From Niveibacterium sp. SC-1 (lineage in GTDB: Bacteria > Pseudomonadota > Gammaproteobacteria > Burkholderiales > Rhodocyclaceae), in assembly GCF_038235435.1 (NCBI RefSeq), contig NZ_CP151275.1, forward strand, positions 5,084,001 to 5,148,000: a DNA stretch of 64,000 nucleotides, read 5' to 3'. The translations under genes were made by a program, and so were the position numbers. This document shows, piece after piece, positions 27,183 to 37,211 of the stretch. Below the pieces are notes generated by a model. The model made no database searches and had not been told where the DNA came from. It saw only the letters and a list, made by a program, of their open reading frames with translations. The first letter of the stretch is position 1. Each line of letters opens with the position of its first letter.

Positions 27183-27635
27183 ATGCAGAACATCCGGCGA
27201 CTCTCGTATCGCGGCCTGGCGGTGCTGGCCACGCTGGGCGTGATGAGCGCGTGCGCGGCTCCCGGCGCAGACAAGGCGAGCGATCCCTTGCCGCTGGAGA
27301 ACACGATGTGGAACCTCGACCAGCTCGAGGGCCAGGGCATCGCGGGCGACGCCCGTCCACCCTTCGTGTCCATCAGCAGCGACAAGACCCGCATCTCCGG
27401 CTTCTCCGGCTGCAATCGCTTCACCGGCGCGTTCAAGCTGGAAGGTGCTTCGCTGAGCCTGGGGCCGCTGGCGGGTACGCGCATGGCCTGCGCACAGGGC
27501 GGCGAACTGGAAGACCGCTTCCTGCGCGTGCTCGGCCAGGTGGACCGCTATGCGCAGGACGCCGGCTATCTCTACTTCTACGTCGGCAGCGTGCCGGTCG
27601 CGCGCTTCAAACCGGGTCCGAAGGCTGTGCCCTGA
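27183..27635 (+). CDS. META/HslJ-domain lipoprotein
   Basis: 150 residues from an ATG behind a strong AAGGAGG ribosome site. Lipobox MSAC (about Cys24). The mature protein is a META domain: MWNLDQLEGQGI, ISGFSGCNRFTGAFKLEG and LGPLAGTRMACAQG, with the two conserved Cys (SGCN and MACA) that probably form a disulfide. HslJ-like proteins are linked to heat shock and novobiocin resistance, mechanism unknown. Its last 29 bp overlap the end of rsuA on the other strand. Confidence 0.88.
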   Translation: MQNIRRLSYRGLAVLATLGVMSACAAPGADKASDPLPLENTMWNLDQLEGQGIAGDARPPFVSISSDKTRISGFSGCNRFTGAFKLEGASLSLGPLAGTRMACAQGGELEDRFLRVLGQVDRYAQDAGYLYFYVGSVPVARFKPGPKAVP

Positions 27636-28326
27636 GGGCAGCCAGTTCCTCGGCATTGATCCAGCGCCATTCGCCCTCGCCCAGATCCGCGGGCAGGGCG
27701 AGCCCGCCCACCGCGACGCGGCGGAGCGATTCCACCCGGTTGCCCGCCGCCGCAATCATCCGCTTGACCTGGTGGTAGCGGCCCGAGGTGATGCTCAGGC
27801 GCAGGCGTTGCGGATCAAGGATCTCGCAGGCCGCCGCGGCGATCGGCTCCGGGTCGTCGTGCAGCACCACGCCTTCGAGCAGGGTGCGGACCAGCTGCTC
27901 ATCCGCGGCATGCTTGATGACGGCTTCGTAGATCTTGGGGATCTTGCGCTTCGGCGACGAGAGCTGATGGATCAGTTGGCCGTCGTCCGTGAGGATCAGC
28001 AGGCCGGTGGTGTCTTCGTCCAGCCGCCCCACCGCCTGGATGCCGCGCAGACGCAGCGGATCCGGCAGCAGCGAGAACACGCTGGGATGGTGCTTGGGCT
28101 TGTGTGAGACCTCGTAGCCGGCCGGCTTGTTGAACATGACATAGGCCTGCGCGCGGTACTCCCAGGTCTCGCCCTCGACCGCGAAGGCAAGGCCTTCGGG
28201 CTCCAGTTCCACGAAGGCGTCCTCGCAGACCTCGCCGCCGATACTCACCAGGCCGTGGCGGACCAGGCCACGACACTCTTTGCGGCTGCCAAAGCCCTGC
28301 GATTGAAGAATGCGTTCGAGTTGCAT
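27607..28326 (-). CDS. rsuA: Ribosomal small-subunit pseudouridine synthase RsuA
   Basis: 239 residues. An N-terminal S4 RNA-binding domain (MQLERILQSQGFGSRKECRGL shortened; about 1-60) precedes an RsuA/RluB-type catalytic domain. The catalytic Asp is in GRLDEDTTGLLILT (about residue 103), with the later motif SGRYHQVKRMIAAAGN. It isomerises U516 of 16S rRNA. Length and the S4 domain favour RsuA over RluB/E/F. It converges on, and overlaps by 29 bp, the META gene. Confidence 0.92.
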   Translation of the reverse strand: MQLERILQSQGFGSRKECRGLVRHGLVSIGGEVCEDAFVELEPEGLAFAVEGETWEYRAQAYVMFNKPAGYEVSHKPKHHPSVFSLLPDPLRLRGIQAVGRLDEDTTGLLILTDDGQLIHQLSSPKRKIPKIYEAVIKHAADEQLVRTLLEGVVLHDDPEPIAAAACEILDPQRLRLSITSGRYHQVKRMIAAAGNRVESLRRVAVGGLALPADLGEGEWRWINAEELAALRAQPSDPV

Positions 28327-28521
28327 GGCGAGGCCGTCTTTCTGATTGGTGAAGCCGTGATTATCTCATCGCCCGTGGAAGCCATCGCGGCGCGGCCGGC
28401 GCGCACGCCGCAACACCTTGAATCATTTGTGCGCGCGGCTCTTAAGGTCGGCTTAATCGCCTGCGGCGCAGAGTGCGTCTGCCGAACGACAGGCATCCAC
28501 TGCTCAGGAAAAGGATTCATC

Positions 28522-28692
28522 ATGAAAAAGATCATCGTCGCTCTGACCGCCCTCTGCTTCGCTGCAGGTGCCTTCGCCGCCAGCACCGTGACCGACACCG
28601 CCGCCGCACCGGCCAAGTCGCACAAGAAGGCCACCAAGCACCACAAGGCCAAGGCTCCGAAGGCCGCCGCCAAGACCGAAGGCGCGAACTAA
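28522..28692 (+). CDS. Small secreted Lys/Ala/His-rich protein
   Basis: 56 residues. The signal peptide MKKIIVALTALCFAAGAFA is clear (cleavage likely after AFA). The mature 37 residues are low complexity: Lys, Ala and His dominate (SHKKATKHHKAKAPKAAA). Such basic periplasmic peptides resemble acid-shock or metal-binding proteins but I cannot assign a family. Ribosome site AGGAAAAGG. It is monocistronic: a strong terminator follows and rsuA diverges upstream across 195 bp. Confidence 0.75.
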   Translation: MKKIIVALTALCFAAGAFAASTVTDTAAAPAKSHKKATKHHKAKAPKAAAKTEGAN

Positions 28693-28756
28693 GACGTCCT
28701 CAGGACGCTGGCGCGCTGCGCGTCACCCACGGCCCGATGCGGACCGTGACATGAGG

Positions 28757-28783
28757 AAAGCCCCGCCGCTGCGGGGCTTTTTT
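28757..28783 (+). terminator. Rho-independent terminator after the small secreted protein
   Basis: 10-bp inverted repeat AAAGCCCCGC / GCGGGGCTTT with a CGCT loop and a following TTT. It separates the small gene from the two-component operon. Confidence 0.92.
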
Positions 28784-28820
28784 CATTTGGCGGATAATCG
28801 CCACGGAGGAGGAAAAGTCC

Positions 28821-29477
28821 ATGCGAGTCCTGCTGGTCGAAGACGACCCCATGCTCGGTGATGCCACCCGCCGCGGGCTGGCGAATGCCGGTTTCACGGT
28901 CGACTGGGTCCGCGACGGCCGTGCTGCCGACCTCGCGCTGGAGGCCAACAGTTATGCCGTAGGCGTGCTGGACCTCGGCCTGCCACGGCGCGACGGCATG
29001 GAAGTCCTGCAGGGTCTGCGCACCCGTGGCGAAGACATGCCGGTGATCGTGGTCACCGCGCGCGACACGGTGGGCGATCGCGTCGCAGGCCTGAATGCGG
29101 GTGCTGACGACTACCTCACCAAGCCCTTCGATCTGGACGAGCTCATCGCCCGTCTGCGCGCCCTGATGCGGCGTCGCGCGGGGCGCGGCAGCAACCTCGT
29201 GCGTTGCGGCGACATCAGCTTCGACGCGGAGCGGCGGGAGGTCTGCGTGGCCGAGAAACCCATCTCGCTCTCGGCGCGCGAAATGGCCCTGCTCGAAATC
29301 CTGCTCGAACGCCCGGGCGCGGTGCTCTCGCGCGAAGCCCTGGAGGAACGTTTGTTCGGCTGGGGCGAGGAACCGGCCTCCAACGCACTCGAAGTGCATC
29401 TGCACAACCTGCGCCGCAAGCTGGGCGCGGAACGCATCCGCAACGTGCGCGGCGTGGGCTACAAGCTGGTGCCGTGA
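28821..29477 (+). CDS. OmpR-family response regulator (QseB/PmrA-like)
   Basis: 218 residues. Receiver domain 1-115 with Asp7/Asp8-type acidic pocket (VEDDPML), phospho-acceptor Asp51 (GVLDLGLP) and Lys in YLTKPFDLDE. A winged-helix DNA-binding domain (about 125-217) ends IRNVRGVGYKLVP. The sequence style is the QseB/PmrA/TctD branch. It is 8 bp from its partner kinase gene. Confidence 0.9.
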   Translation: MRVLLVEDDPMLGDATRRGLANAGFTVDWVRDGRAADLALEANSYAVGVLDLGLPRRDGMEVLQGLRTRGEDMPVIVVTARDTVGDRVAGLNAGADDYLTKPFDLDELIARLRALMRRRAGRGSNLVRCGDISFDAERREVCVAEKPISLSAREMALLEILLERPGAVLSREALEERLFGWGEEPASNALEVHLHNLRRKLGAERIRNVRGVGYKLVP

Positions 29478-29485
29478 GGGGTGTC

Positions 29486-30799
29486 ATGAGCGCCCCCGGC
29501 TCGATCCGCCACCGACTGCTGCGCCTGCAGATCGGCATGCTGCTGCTGCTGGGTCTGGCGGCGGCCATCATCAGCTTCGCGCTCGCCACGCACTCCTTCG
29601 CGACGCTGCGCACGCTGGAACTGACCCAGATCGCCAACGCCATTGCCCGCCACGGCATCGAAAGCACCGATCCGGACGAGCCCGACGACAATCCGGGCGA
29701 TTTCCTCAGCCAGGTGTGGGAAACCGACGGCAAGCTTGCCTACGCCAGCCATGCACCCGAAGCGCCGCGGCCCAGCCAGCGGGGCGATTTCGACATGGAT
29801 CTTGGCGGCAAGCGCTGGCACGCGCATGCCAGCGACTACGGCGGCATGTTGATCCTGGTGGCGCGCGAAGAAGGCGCCCGCTCGCGCCTGCTGCGCCAGC
29901 TCACCCTGCCCACGCTGGGGGTCGTCGCGCTACTCACCATCCTGATCGCAGCGGCAAGCTGGCGGCTCATAGGAAGGGCGCTGGAACCGCTGGAGCATCT
30001 GCGCGAACAGTTGCTGGCGCGCGACCCCAAGGCACTGGAGGCCCTGCCTCTGGAACGTCAGGCAGACGAACTCGTGCCCCTGGTCAGTACGCTCAACAGC
30101 CTGCTGGTGCGGGTGGCCAGCCTGCTTGAGCACCAACGCCAGTTCGTGGCGGATGCGGCGCACGAACTGCGCACGCCGATCGCCGCGGTGCGCCTCTACG
30201 GCCAGCTGGCCGAACGCACCCTCGACGCGGACGAGCGCGCCAACGCCTTGGCACAGCTGCAGCAAAGCGGGCTGCGTGCGACCCGCGTGGTGGAACAGCT
30301 GCTGGCCCTTGCGCGCCTGGAACCGGAGGCGCAAGCGGCGGGTGACGCGGTGGCGCTGGACGCCCTGGTCCGCGAGGTGGTGGCCGAACACTCGCCCTTT
30401 GCCGAGAGCCGCAACATCGATCTCGGACTGGCCCGCGCCGAAGCCCTGCGCTGCCGCGGCAACGCCGACGAGCTGCGCATGATGCTGGGCAACCTGGTGG
30501 ACAACGCCGTGCGCTACACGCTCGATGGTGGCCGCATCGACCTGCGCGTCTTCGCCGGCCATGGCACGGCGCATCTGGATGTGATCGATAACGGGCCCGG
30601 GATTCCGGCGGCGGAGCGCGAGAACGTCTTCGAACGTTTCCATCGCCTCGCCGGCGCGGACCAGCCCGGCAGTGGGCTGGGGCTCGCGATCGTCAAGCGG
30701 ATCGCCGAACGCCACGGGGGTTACGTGGCACTGGACGACGCGCCGGGCGGCGGCCTGTGGGTCAGCGTGCGCTTGCCGCGGGAGACCGGGCCGCGCTGA
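29486..30799 (+). CDS. QseC/PmrB-like sensor histidine kinase
   Basis: 437 residues from ATG 29486. Two transmembrane helices (about 14-36 and 140-160) bracket a roughly 100-residue periplasmic sensor with a markedly acidic segment (STDPDEPDDNPGD), which could bind metal ions or cationic peptides. HAMP-like linker, HisKA with His226 (DAAHELRTPI), and HATPase blocks NLVDNAVRY, DNGPGIPAAE and GSGLGLAIVKRIA. Partner of the preceding regulator. The inducing signal is unknown. Confidence 0.9.
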   Translation: MSAPGSIRHRLLRLQIGMLLLLGLAAAIISFALATHSFATLRTLELTQIANAIARHGIESTDPDEPDDNPGDFLSQVWETDGKLAYASHAPEAPRPSQRGDFDMDLGGKRWHAHASDYGGMLILVAREEGARSRLLRQLTLPTLGVVALLTILIAAASWRLIGRALEPLEHLREQLLARDPKALEALPLERQADELVPLVSTLNSLLVRVASLLEHQRQFVADAAHELRTPIAAVRLYGQLAERTLDADERANALAQLQQSGLRATRVVEQLLALARLEPEAQAAGDAVALDALVREVVAEHSPFAESRNIDLGLARAEALRCRGNADELRMMLGNLVDNAVRYTLDGGRIDLRVFAGHGTAHLDVIDNGPGIPAAERENVFERFHRLAGADQPGSGLGLAIVKRIAERHGGYVALDDAPGGGLWVSVRLPRETGPR

Positions 30800-30819
30800 G
30801 ATCGCGTTCTACGCGCAGT

Positions 30820-30848
30820 GCTGCGGCCGGTCCAAGGGTGGCCGCAGC
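30820..30848. terminator. Hairpin between convergent kinase and parB genes
   Basis: 9-bp inverted repeat GCTGCGGCC / GGCCGCAGC with an 11-nt loop in the 92-bp gap. No T-run is present, so terminator function is uncertain. Confidence 0.45.
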
Positions 30849-30891
30849 GAAGGTGCTCGCTGGCAGCAGGCCAGCTCAGCGTGCCTGGAGC

Positions 30892-31737
30892 CTAGCCGAT
30901 ACGCGCGAGGATCCCGTCGAGCTGGTCGAGGCTGCCGAAACTGATGGTCAGCGAGCCCGCACCTTTCTTGTCGGATTTGATCGCTACCGTGGCGCCAAGC
31001 TTGTCCGCCAGCTCTTCCTGGAGGCGCGCGACATCGCGATCCACCACCTTGGCCACCTTCTCGGCCGCGGGTTTCTGCGCGGCCTGCACGGCCTTCTCGG
31101 TCTCGCGCACCGACATGCGGCGAGCCACGACCTGGTTGGCGAGCAGGATCTGGTGGGCGCCATCCAGGCTCAGCAGCGCCCGCGCGTGACCCATCTCGAT
31201 GTCGCCGGCCATCAGCAACTCGCGCACCGGTTCGGGCAGGGCCAGCAGGCGTAGCAGGTTGCTGGTCGCGGGACGTGAGCGCCCGAGGGCGTCGGCGGCC
31301 TGCTGGTGGGTCATGCCGAATTCGTCGATCAGGCGCTGGATGCCCAGCGCCTCTTCCAGCGGATTGAGGTTCTCGCGCTGGATGTTCTCGATCAGGGACA
31401 TCGCCAGCGCGGCTTCGTCCGGAATCTCGCGGACCAGGACCGGCACTTCTGCCAGCTCGGCGATCTGCGCGGCGCGCCAGCGGCGTTCACCCGCGATGAT
31501 TTCGTGACGGCCGCCGCCGACCGGACGCACCAGGATCGGCGACATCACGCCCTGGAGGCGGATCGAGGCGGCCAGCTCTTCGAGGCTGCCGGCGTCCATG
31601 CGGGTGCGCGGCTGGTACTTGCCCGGCTGCAGCTCGCCGACCGGCAGGGTGGTCAGACGACCCGTGTCGTCGCTGGGCGTGTCCGCCCCCAGGAGGGCTT
31701 CGAGGCCGCGGCCGAGGCCCTTGGGTTTCTTGCTCAT
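30892..31737 (-). CDS. parB: Chromosome-partitioning protein ParB
   Basis: 281 residues from ATG 31737 (starts MSKKPKGLGRGLEALLG, the typical ParB N-terminus that contacts ParA). The CTPase/ParB core has GRLTTLPVGELQPGKYQPR (shortened) and AGERRWRAAQIA. The helix-turn-helix is MTHQQAADALGRSRPATSNLLR. It loads on parS and spreads to position the origin. Two parS sites lie 4-5 kb upstream. A GNAT gene sits between it and parA. Confidence 0.95.
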   Translation of the reverse strand: MSKKPKGLGRGLEALLGADTPSDDTGRLTTLPVGELQPGKYQPRTRMDAGSLEELAASIRLQGVMSPILVRPVGGGRHEIIAGERRWRAAQIAELAEVPVLVREIPDEAALAMSLIENIQRENLNPLEEALGIQRLIDEFGMTHQQAADALGRSRPATSNLLRLLALPEPVRELLMAGDIEMGHARALLSLDGAHQILLANQVVARRMSVRETEKAVQAAQKPAAEKVAKVVDRDVARLQEELADKLGATVAIKSDKKGAGSLTISFGSLDQLDGILARIG

Positions 31738-31804
31738 GCGTGTTGGCTCTTGGATGGAGTCGGTCAAACGACCCGGCGGCGGGCGCCGGGGACCGCGAAG
31801 CTTA

Positions 31805-32608
31805 TCAGGCCGCGGGCGGCGACGGCACGCGATACCAGTAGGCGTAGTGGTCGACGAAGCCCAGGCGCGCGTAGAGGGCGCGTGCGGCCGTGTTGCCGGC
31901 GGAGACCTGCAGGCAGACATCGCTCGCACCGGCGTCCCGTGCGGCGCGCATCAGAGCCAGCACGAGAGCGCGGCCCGCGCCCTGCCCGCGCCGCGCCGGG
32001 GAGACGAAGAGGCCATAGAGGCCCGCCATCGCGCCATCGAGAAGCGCGCTGCCGGCGCCCCAGGGCTGCAGCGAGTCCTCACCCAGCAGGAAGCGGATCG
32101 CGATGCCCTGGAAGGCCTCTGCGCGCCGGCGATCGGCGTCGATCACTTCGAGAGGATCGCCGTAAAGCTGCCCTGCCCCCTCAACGAAGCGTGCGGCGTC
32201 CACCCGATGAAGATTGGCCGGATCGCGGGCCGGCAGGTCCCTGAGATCGCGGATCATGACGCGCGTCTCTTCGAAGGCCGTGAAGCCGCGAGCAGCCAAT
32301 TGCAGGTCGAGGCCGGGCTCCGAAAAGGGTGTCACGCGGAAGATCAGCGGCAGGCCGGCGTCGGCATAGACCCGGGCGCAATGCCCGAGCTTGGTGTCGA
32401 GGTCCAGGGTACCGGCCGCCAGCGCCGTGATGCAGCGTGCACGCTTGGCGCGGCCGGGCGAGGTGCGGAGCAGCCAGCCGTCGTAGCGCGCTTCCTCGGC
32501 GACCTGCATGGCCGCAAGACCCGCCTGTTCGGCCAAGCGGGCCCGCGGGTCGTGCGGCGCCAGAAGCGCGGCCGGGAGATCGCGCGGATCGAAGGCCAGG
32601 GCGGCCAT
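31805..32608 (-). CDS. GNAT-family N-acetyltransferase
   Basis: 267 residues. The C-terminal GNAT domain shows the acetyl-CoA loop in YGLFVSPARRGQGAGRALV (R/Q-x-x-G-x-G/A) and the last helix SAGNTAARALYARLGF. The N-terminal half is also compatible with a second, degenerate acetyltransferase fold (LLRTSPGRAKRARCITAL). The substrate is unknown. It lies 4 bp after parA and 67 bp before parB on the same strand, so it is embedded in the par operon. Confidence 0.88.
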   Translation of the reverse strand: MAALAFDPRDLPAALLAPHDPRARLAEQAGLAAMQVAEEARYDGWLLRTSPGRAKRARCITALAAGTLDLDTKLGHCARVYADAGLPLIFRVTPFSEPGLDLQLAARGFTAFEETRVMIRDLRDLPARDPANLHRVDAARFVEGAGQLYGDPLEVIDADRRRAEAFQGIAIRFLLGEDSLQPWGAGSALLDGAMAGLYGLFVSPARRGQGAGRALVLALMRAARDAGASDVCLQVSAGNTAARALYARLGFVDHYAYWYRVPSPPAA

Positions 32609-32612
32609 CGGA

Positions 32613-33383
32613 TCAGAGCGTCTGGATGCGCTCGATCATCTCGGCGGCGAAGGCCAGGTAGGCCTGCGAACCTTTGGCTGCCTTGTCGAAGACCACGCCC
32701 GGCAGGCCGTGGCTGGGCGCTTCGGCGAGCCGCACGTTACGCGGGATCACGGCCTTGAAGACCTTGTCGCCGAAGTGCGATTCCAGCTGCGCGCTGACCT
32801 GTTGCGAAAGCGTGGAGCGCGGATCGAACATCACCCGCAGCAGACCGATGATCTTGAGCTCGCGGTTAAGGTTGGCGTGCACCTTCTTGATGGTGTTCAC
32901 CAGGTCCGAGAGTCCTTCCAGCGCAAAGTACTCGCACTGCATCGGGATGATCACACCATGCGCCGAACACAGGCCGTTGAGCGTGAGCATGGAGAGCGAG
33001 GGCGGGCAATCGATCAGGACGAAGTCGTAGTCGGCGTCCACCGTCGCGAGCGCACGCTTGAGGCGGTTCTCGCGGTCATCCAGATCGACCAGCTCGACTT
33101 CGGCGCCGGCCAGATCGCGGTTGGACGGCAGCACGTCGTAGCCACCGCTCTCGGAGCGCGCACGCGCCTCGGGCAGGGTCTTGAGCCCGACCAGCAGGTG
33201 GTACACGGAAGCCGGGAGGTTGCGCTTCTCCACGCCGGAACCCATGGTGGCGTTGCCCTGGGGGTCGAGGTCCACCAGCAGCACACGTTGTCCGTGGGCA
33301 GCCAGGGCGGCGGAGAGATTGACGGTGGTGGTGGTCTTGCCGACCCCACCCTTCTGGTTGGCAACTGCAAAGATGCGGGCCAT
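32613..33383 (-). CDS. parA: Chromosome-partitioning ATPase ParA (Soj)
   Basis: 256 residues. Deviant Walker A with signature Lys (NQKGGVGKTTT), Walker A' (LLVDLDPQGNATMGSG) and Walker B (FVLIDCPPSL). It forms the DNA-bound gradient that moves ParB-parS complexes. The short form without an N-terminal DNA-binding domain is the chromosomal type. Its start overlaps the rsmG stop by 1 bp. Confidence 0.95.
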   Translation of the reverse strand: MARIFAVANQKGGVGKTTTTVNLSAALAAHGQRVLLVDLDPQGNATMGSGVEKRNLPASVYHLLVGLKTLPEARARSESGGYDVLPSNRDLAGAEVELVDLDDRENRLKRALATVDADYDFVLIDCPPSLSMLTLNGLCSAHGVIIPMQCEYFALEGLSDLVNTIKKVHANLNRELKIIGLLRVMFDPRSTLSQQVSAQLESHFGDKVFKAVIPRNVRLAEAPSHGLPGVVFDKAAKGSQAYLAFAAEMIERIQTL

Positions 33384-34025
33384 TAGCTGCGCTCGAGGAC
33401 GATGAGATGGCGTTGCGTGTCGGCGGCCGCGGGCAGGTGCAGCGGTATCGACGCGGCTTCGCGCACACCGGCCGGCAGTCGCGCGATTTCCTCACGAGGA
33501 TACACGCCCTTCATGGCAAGCCAGCGGCCGCCCGGCGCCACGAGGTGCTCGGTCAGCGAGACGAAGTCGCACAGCTCGGAGAATGCCCGCGAAATCACGG
33601 CCGGGAACGGCGTCTCGGGCTGCCATTCCTCGACGCGCACATGGTGTGCGTGCAGGTTTTTGAGGCCCAGTTCGATACCCGCCTGGCGCATGAAGGTGGC
33701 CTTCTTCTGCACGGTATCGACGGTGTGCACCTCGAGCTCGGGTCGCACGATCGCGAGCACGATGCCGGGCAGACCGGCGCCGGACCCAATGTCGGCGACG
33801 CGATCGACCGTTACATGCGGGAGCACGGTGAGCGAGTCGAGCAGATGCTGGCTGACGATGCCGGCCGTGTCACGAATGGCGGTCAGGTTGTAGACCTTGT
33901 TCCACTTGGCGATCAGCGCCGCGTAGGCGATCAGGCGAGCCTGGCGTTCGGCGTCCAGCGCAAGGCCGAGCTCGGCGAGGCCGGCCGAAAGTTGTTCCTG
34001 GGGCGTCACGTGGCAGGGTTCTCCC

Positions 34026-34033
<8 letters not shown>
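33383..34033 (-). CDS. rsmG: 16S rRNA m7G527 methyltransferase RsmG
   Basis: 216 residues from a GTG at 34033; a second GTG at 34009 (VTPQEQL) follows GAGGGAG and may be the true start. SAM-binding motif [16 protein letters not shown], then [15 protein letters not shown] and ISRAFSEL are GidB/RsmG signatures. It methylates G527 of 16S rRNA. It overlaps mnmG by 8 bp in the conserved mnmG-rsmG-parA order. Confidence 0.93.
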
Positions 34034-35921
<1,888 letters not shown>

Positions 35922-36082
35922 GACAAGACTCCGGCACAGGGCCGCACAACAAGCGAGGGCCGAAATGATACCGACGCACGAGGAAAAATCCTAGTGAAAA
36001 CATGGATTTGGGTTACTTCGCATTCTGCAAAGCAGGTTTCTGACGCCCTTCTCGCACCCAAGAGACCGGCGATCCTGAGCGA

Positions 36083-36098
36083 TGTTCCACGTGAAACA
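36083..36098. promoter_or_regulatory. parS site 1
   Basis: TGTTCCACGTGAAACA differs by one base from the canonical 16-bp parS TGTTTCACGTGAAACA and keeps the CACGTG core. It ends 1 bp before the TSUP stop codon, in the gap upstream of mnmG. ParB would load here. Confidence 0.92.
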
Positions 36099-36099
36099 C

Positions 36100-36873
36100 T
36101 CAGACGCGGATCAGTTCCCAACCGAGGTTGAGGACCAGCACGCTGACGACCCCCAGGAACAGCCATCGGACGAAACCGTTGCCATGCCGTAGCGCGAGGT
36201 GGCTACCCACTAGCGCACCGCTCAGATTGGCCACTGCCATCACCGCAGCCAGCGACCACAAGATTCCATCGTGGCTCGCAAAGAACACAATCGCCGACAG
36301 ATTGGTCGCGACGTTCACGAACTTGGCGGTAGCCGACGCCTTGAGAAAATCGAAGCCGAACCAGCGCACGAAAGCGAAGATCAGGAAGCTGCCAGTCCCG
36401 GGGCCAAAGAAGCCGTCGTAGAAGCCAATCAGCCCTCCAGTGAGCAAAGCGCCGGGCACGATCAACCTGGCGGGCAAGCTATGCTCTTCCATCTTCCCGA
36501 AGTCCTTGCGCCGAAAGGTGTAGTAGCCCACGGCCACCAACAGAGCTAGGACAAGGGGCTTCATCGTCTCCTTCGGCAGGTAGGCGACAGTCTGCGCACC
36601 GAACCAGGATCCGATCAAGGCGGCAAGTGCTGCCCAGGAGGCAACGCGCCACGGAACGGGGATGGCGCGGGCATAGCGGATACAGGCTGATGAAGTGCCC
36701 ACCACCGCAGCCACCTTGTTCGTGCCGAAGAGGACGGGGATGGCGGTTTGGGGGAAAACGGATAAGAGCAAGGGTATCTGGATGAGACCTCCGCCGCCGA
36801 CCACAGCATCAACCAAGCCAGCGAAGAATGCTCCGGCCGCGAGCAGGGTCCATTCACTCAGAAGATGTTCCAC
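36100..36873 (-). CDS. TSUP-family (TauE/SafE) membrane permease
   Basis: 257 residues from a GTG at 36873. The frame runs on to 36945, but that part overlaps the upstream gene, and the permease proper begins at about LLSEWTLLAAGAFFAGL. About eight hydrophobic helices in two halves, each with a TSUP signature: FFAGLVDAVVGGGGLIQIP and GFYDGFFGPGTGSFLIF. The family exports sulfite, sulfonates or related organic anions; the substrate is not predictable. The proposed GTG lies inside parS site 2. Sequence composition is a little less GC-biased than its neighbours. Confidence 0.85.
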   Translation of the reverse strand: MEHLLSEWTLLAAGAFFAGLVDAVVGGGGLIQIPLLLSVFPQTAIPVLFGTNKVAAVVGTSSACIRYARAIPVPWRVASWAALAALIGSWFGAQTVAYLPKETMKPLVLALLVAVGYYTFRRKDFGKMEEHSLPARLIVPGALLTGGLIGFYDGFFGPGTGSFLIFAFVRWFGFDFLKASATAKFVNVATNLSAIVFFASHDGILWSLAAVMAVANLSGALVGSHLALRHGNGFVRWLFLGVVSVLVLNLGWELIRV

Positions 36874-36881
36874 GTGAAACC
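36866..36881. promoter_or_regulatory. parS site 2, overlapping the TSUP start codon
   Basis: TGTTCCACGTGAAACC differs from site 1 only in the last base and keeps the CACGTG core. The GTG of its core is the likely TSUP start, and its last base is the final base of the preceding gene's stop codon. The two parS sites lie 783 bp apart. Confidence 0.88.
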
Positions 36882-37198
36882 TATTGTCCGCTCTCGGTCC
36901 AGAGCGCCGAAGCCAGTGCCTTCCAGCAGGCCCCGCCGTGAACATCGACGTCCCGGTTCGCCGCCTTGGCCATGGAGAAGTTCATCAGACTGACCAATCC
37001 CATCAGCTCACGCATCGCCCGACGGCTGAAATCGTCGCTCCCACCGAAGTCATCCTTACCGGACAGGATCGCCTGCGCGAGCCGTCGCATCTGGCTGCCG
37101 TCCTGCCAGTCAATTCCGAGCGCGATCAGTTTGCATTGGATTTCTCGCGCCAGACCTGAGATCTGTGCCGGAAAAGTGCTGCGGCCAAACTCGCTCAT
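36881..37198 (-). CDS. Hypothetical protein between mnmE and the TSUP gene
   Basis: 105 residues from ATG 37198, preceded by AGGGAG at a short 3 nt. It starts 13 bp after the mnmE stop. No family recognised. The protein looks soluble, mostly helical and Met/Ala/Leu-rich, without signal or membrane segments (for example SRRAMRELMGLVSLMNFSMA). Third positions are less GC-rich than in neighbouring genes. A clean start, tight packing and operon position favour a real gene. Confidence 0.6.
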   Translation of the reverse strand: MSEFGRSTFPAQISGLAREIQCKLIALGIDWQDGSQMRRLAQAILSGKDDFGGSDDFSRRAMRELMGLVSLMNFSMAKAANRDVDVHGGACWKALASALWTESGQ

Positions 37199-37211
37199 GG
37201 ACTCCCTGTTC

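Noticed and set aside
36874..36945. Upstream extension of the TSUP permease
   Set aside because: It would overlap the preceding gene and adds a non-hydrophobic, Arg-rich leader not found in the family.
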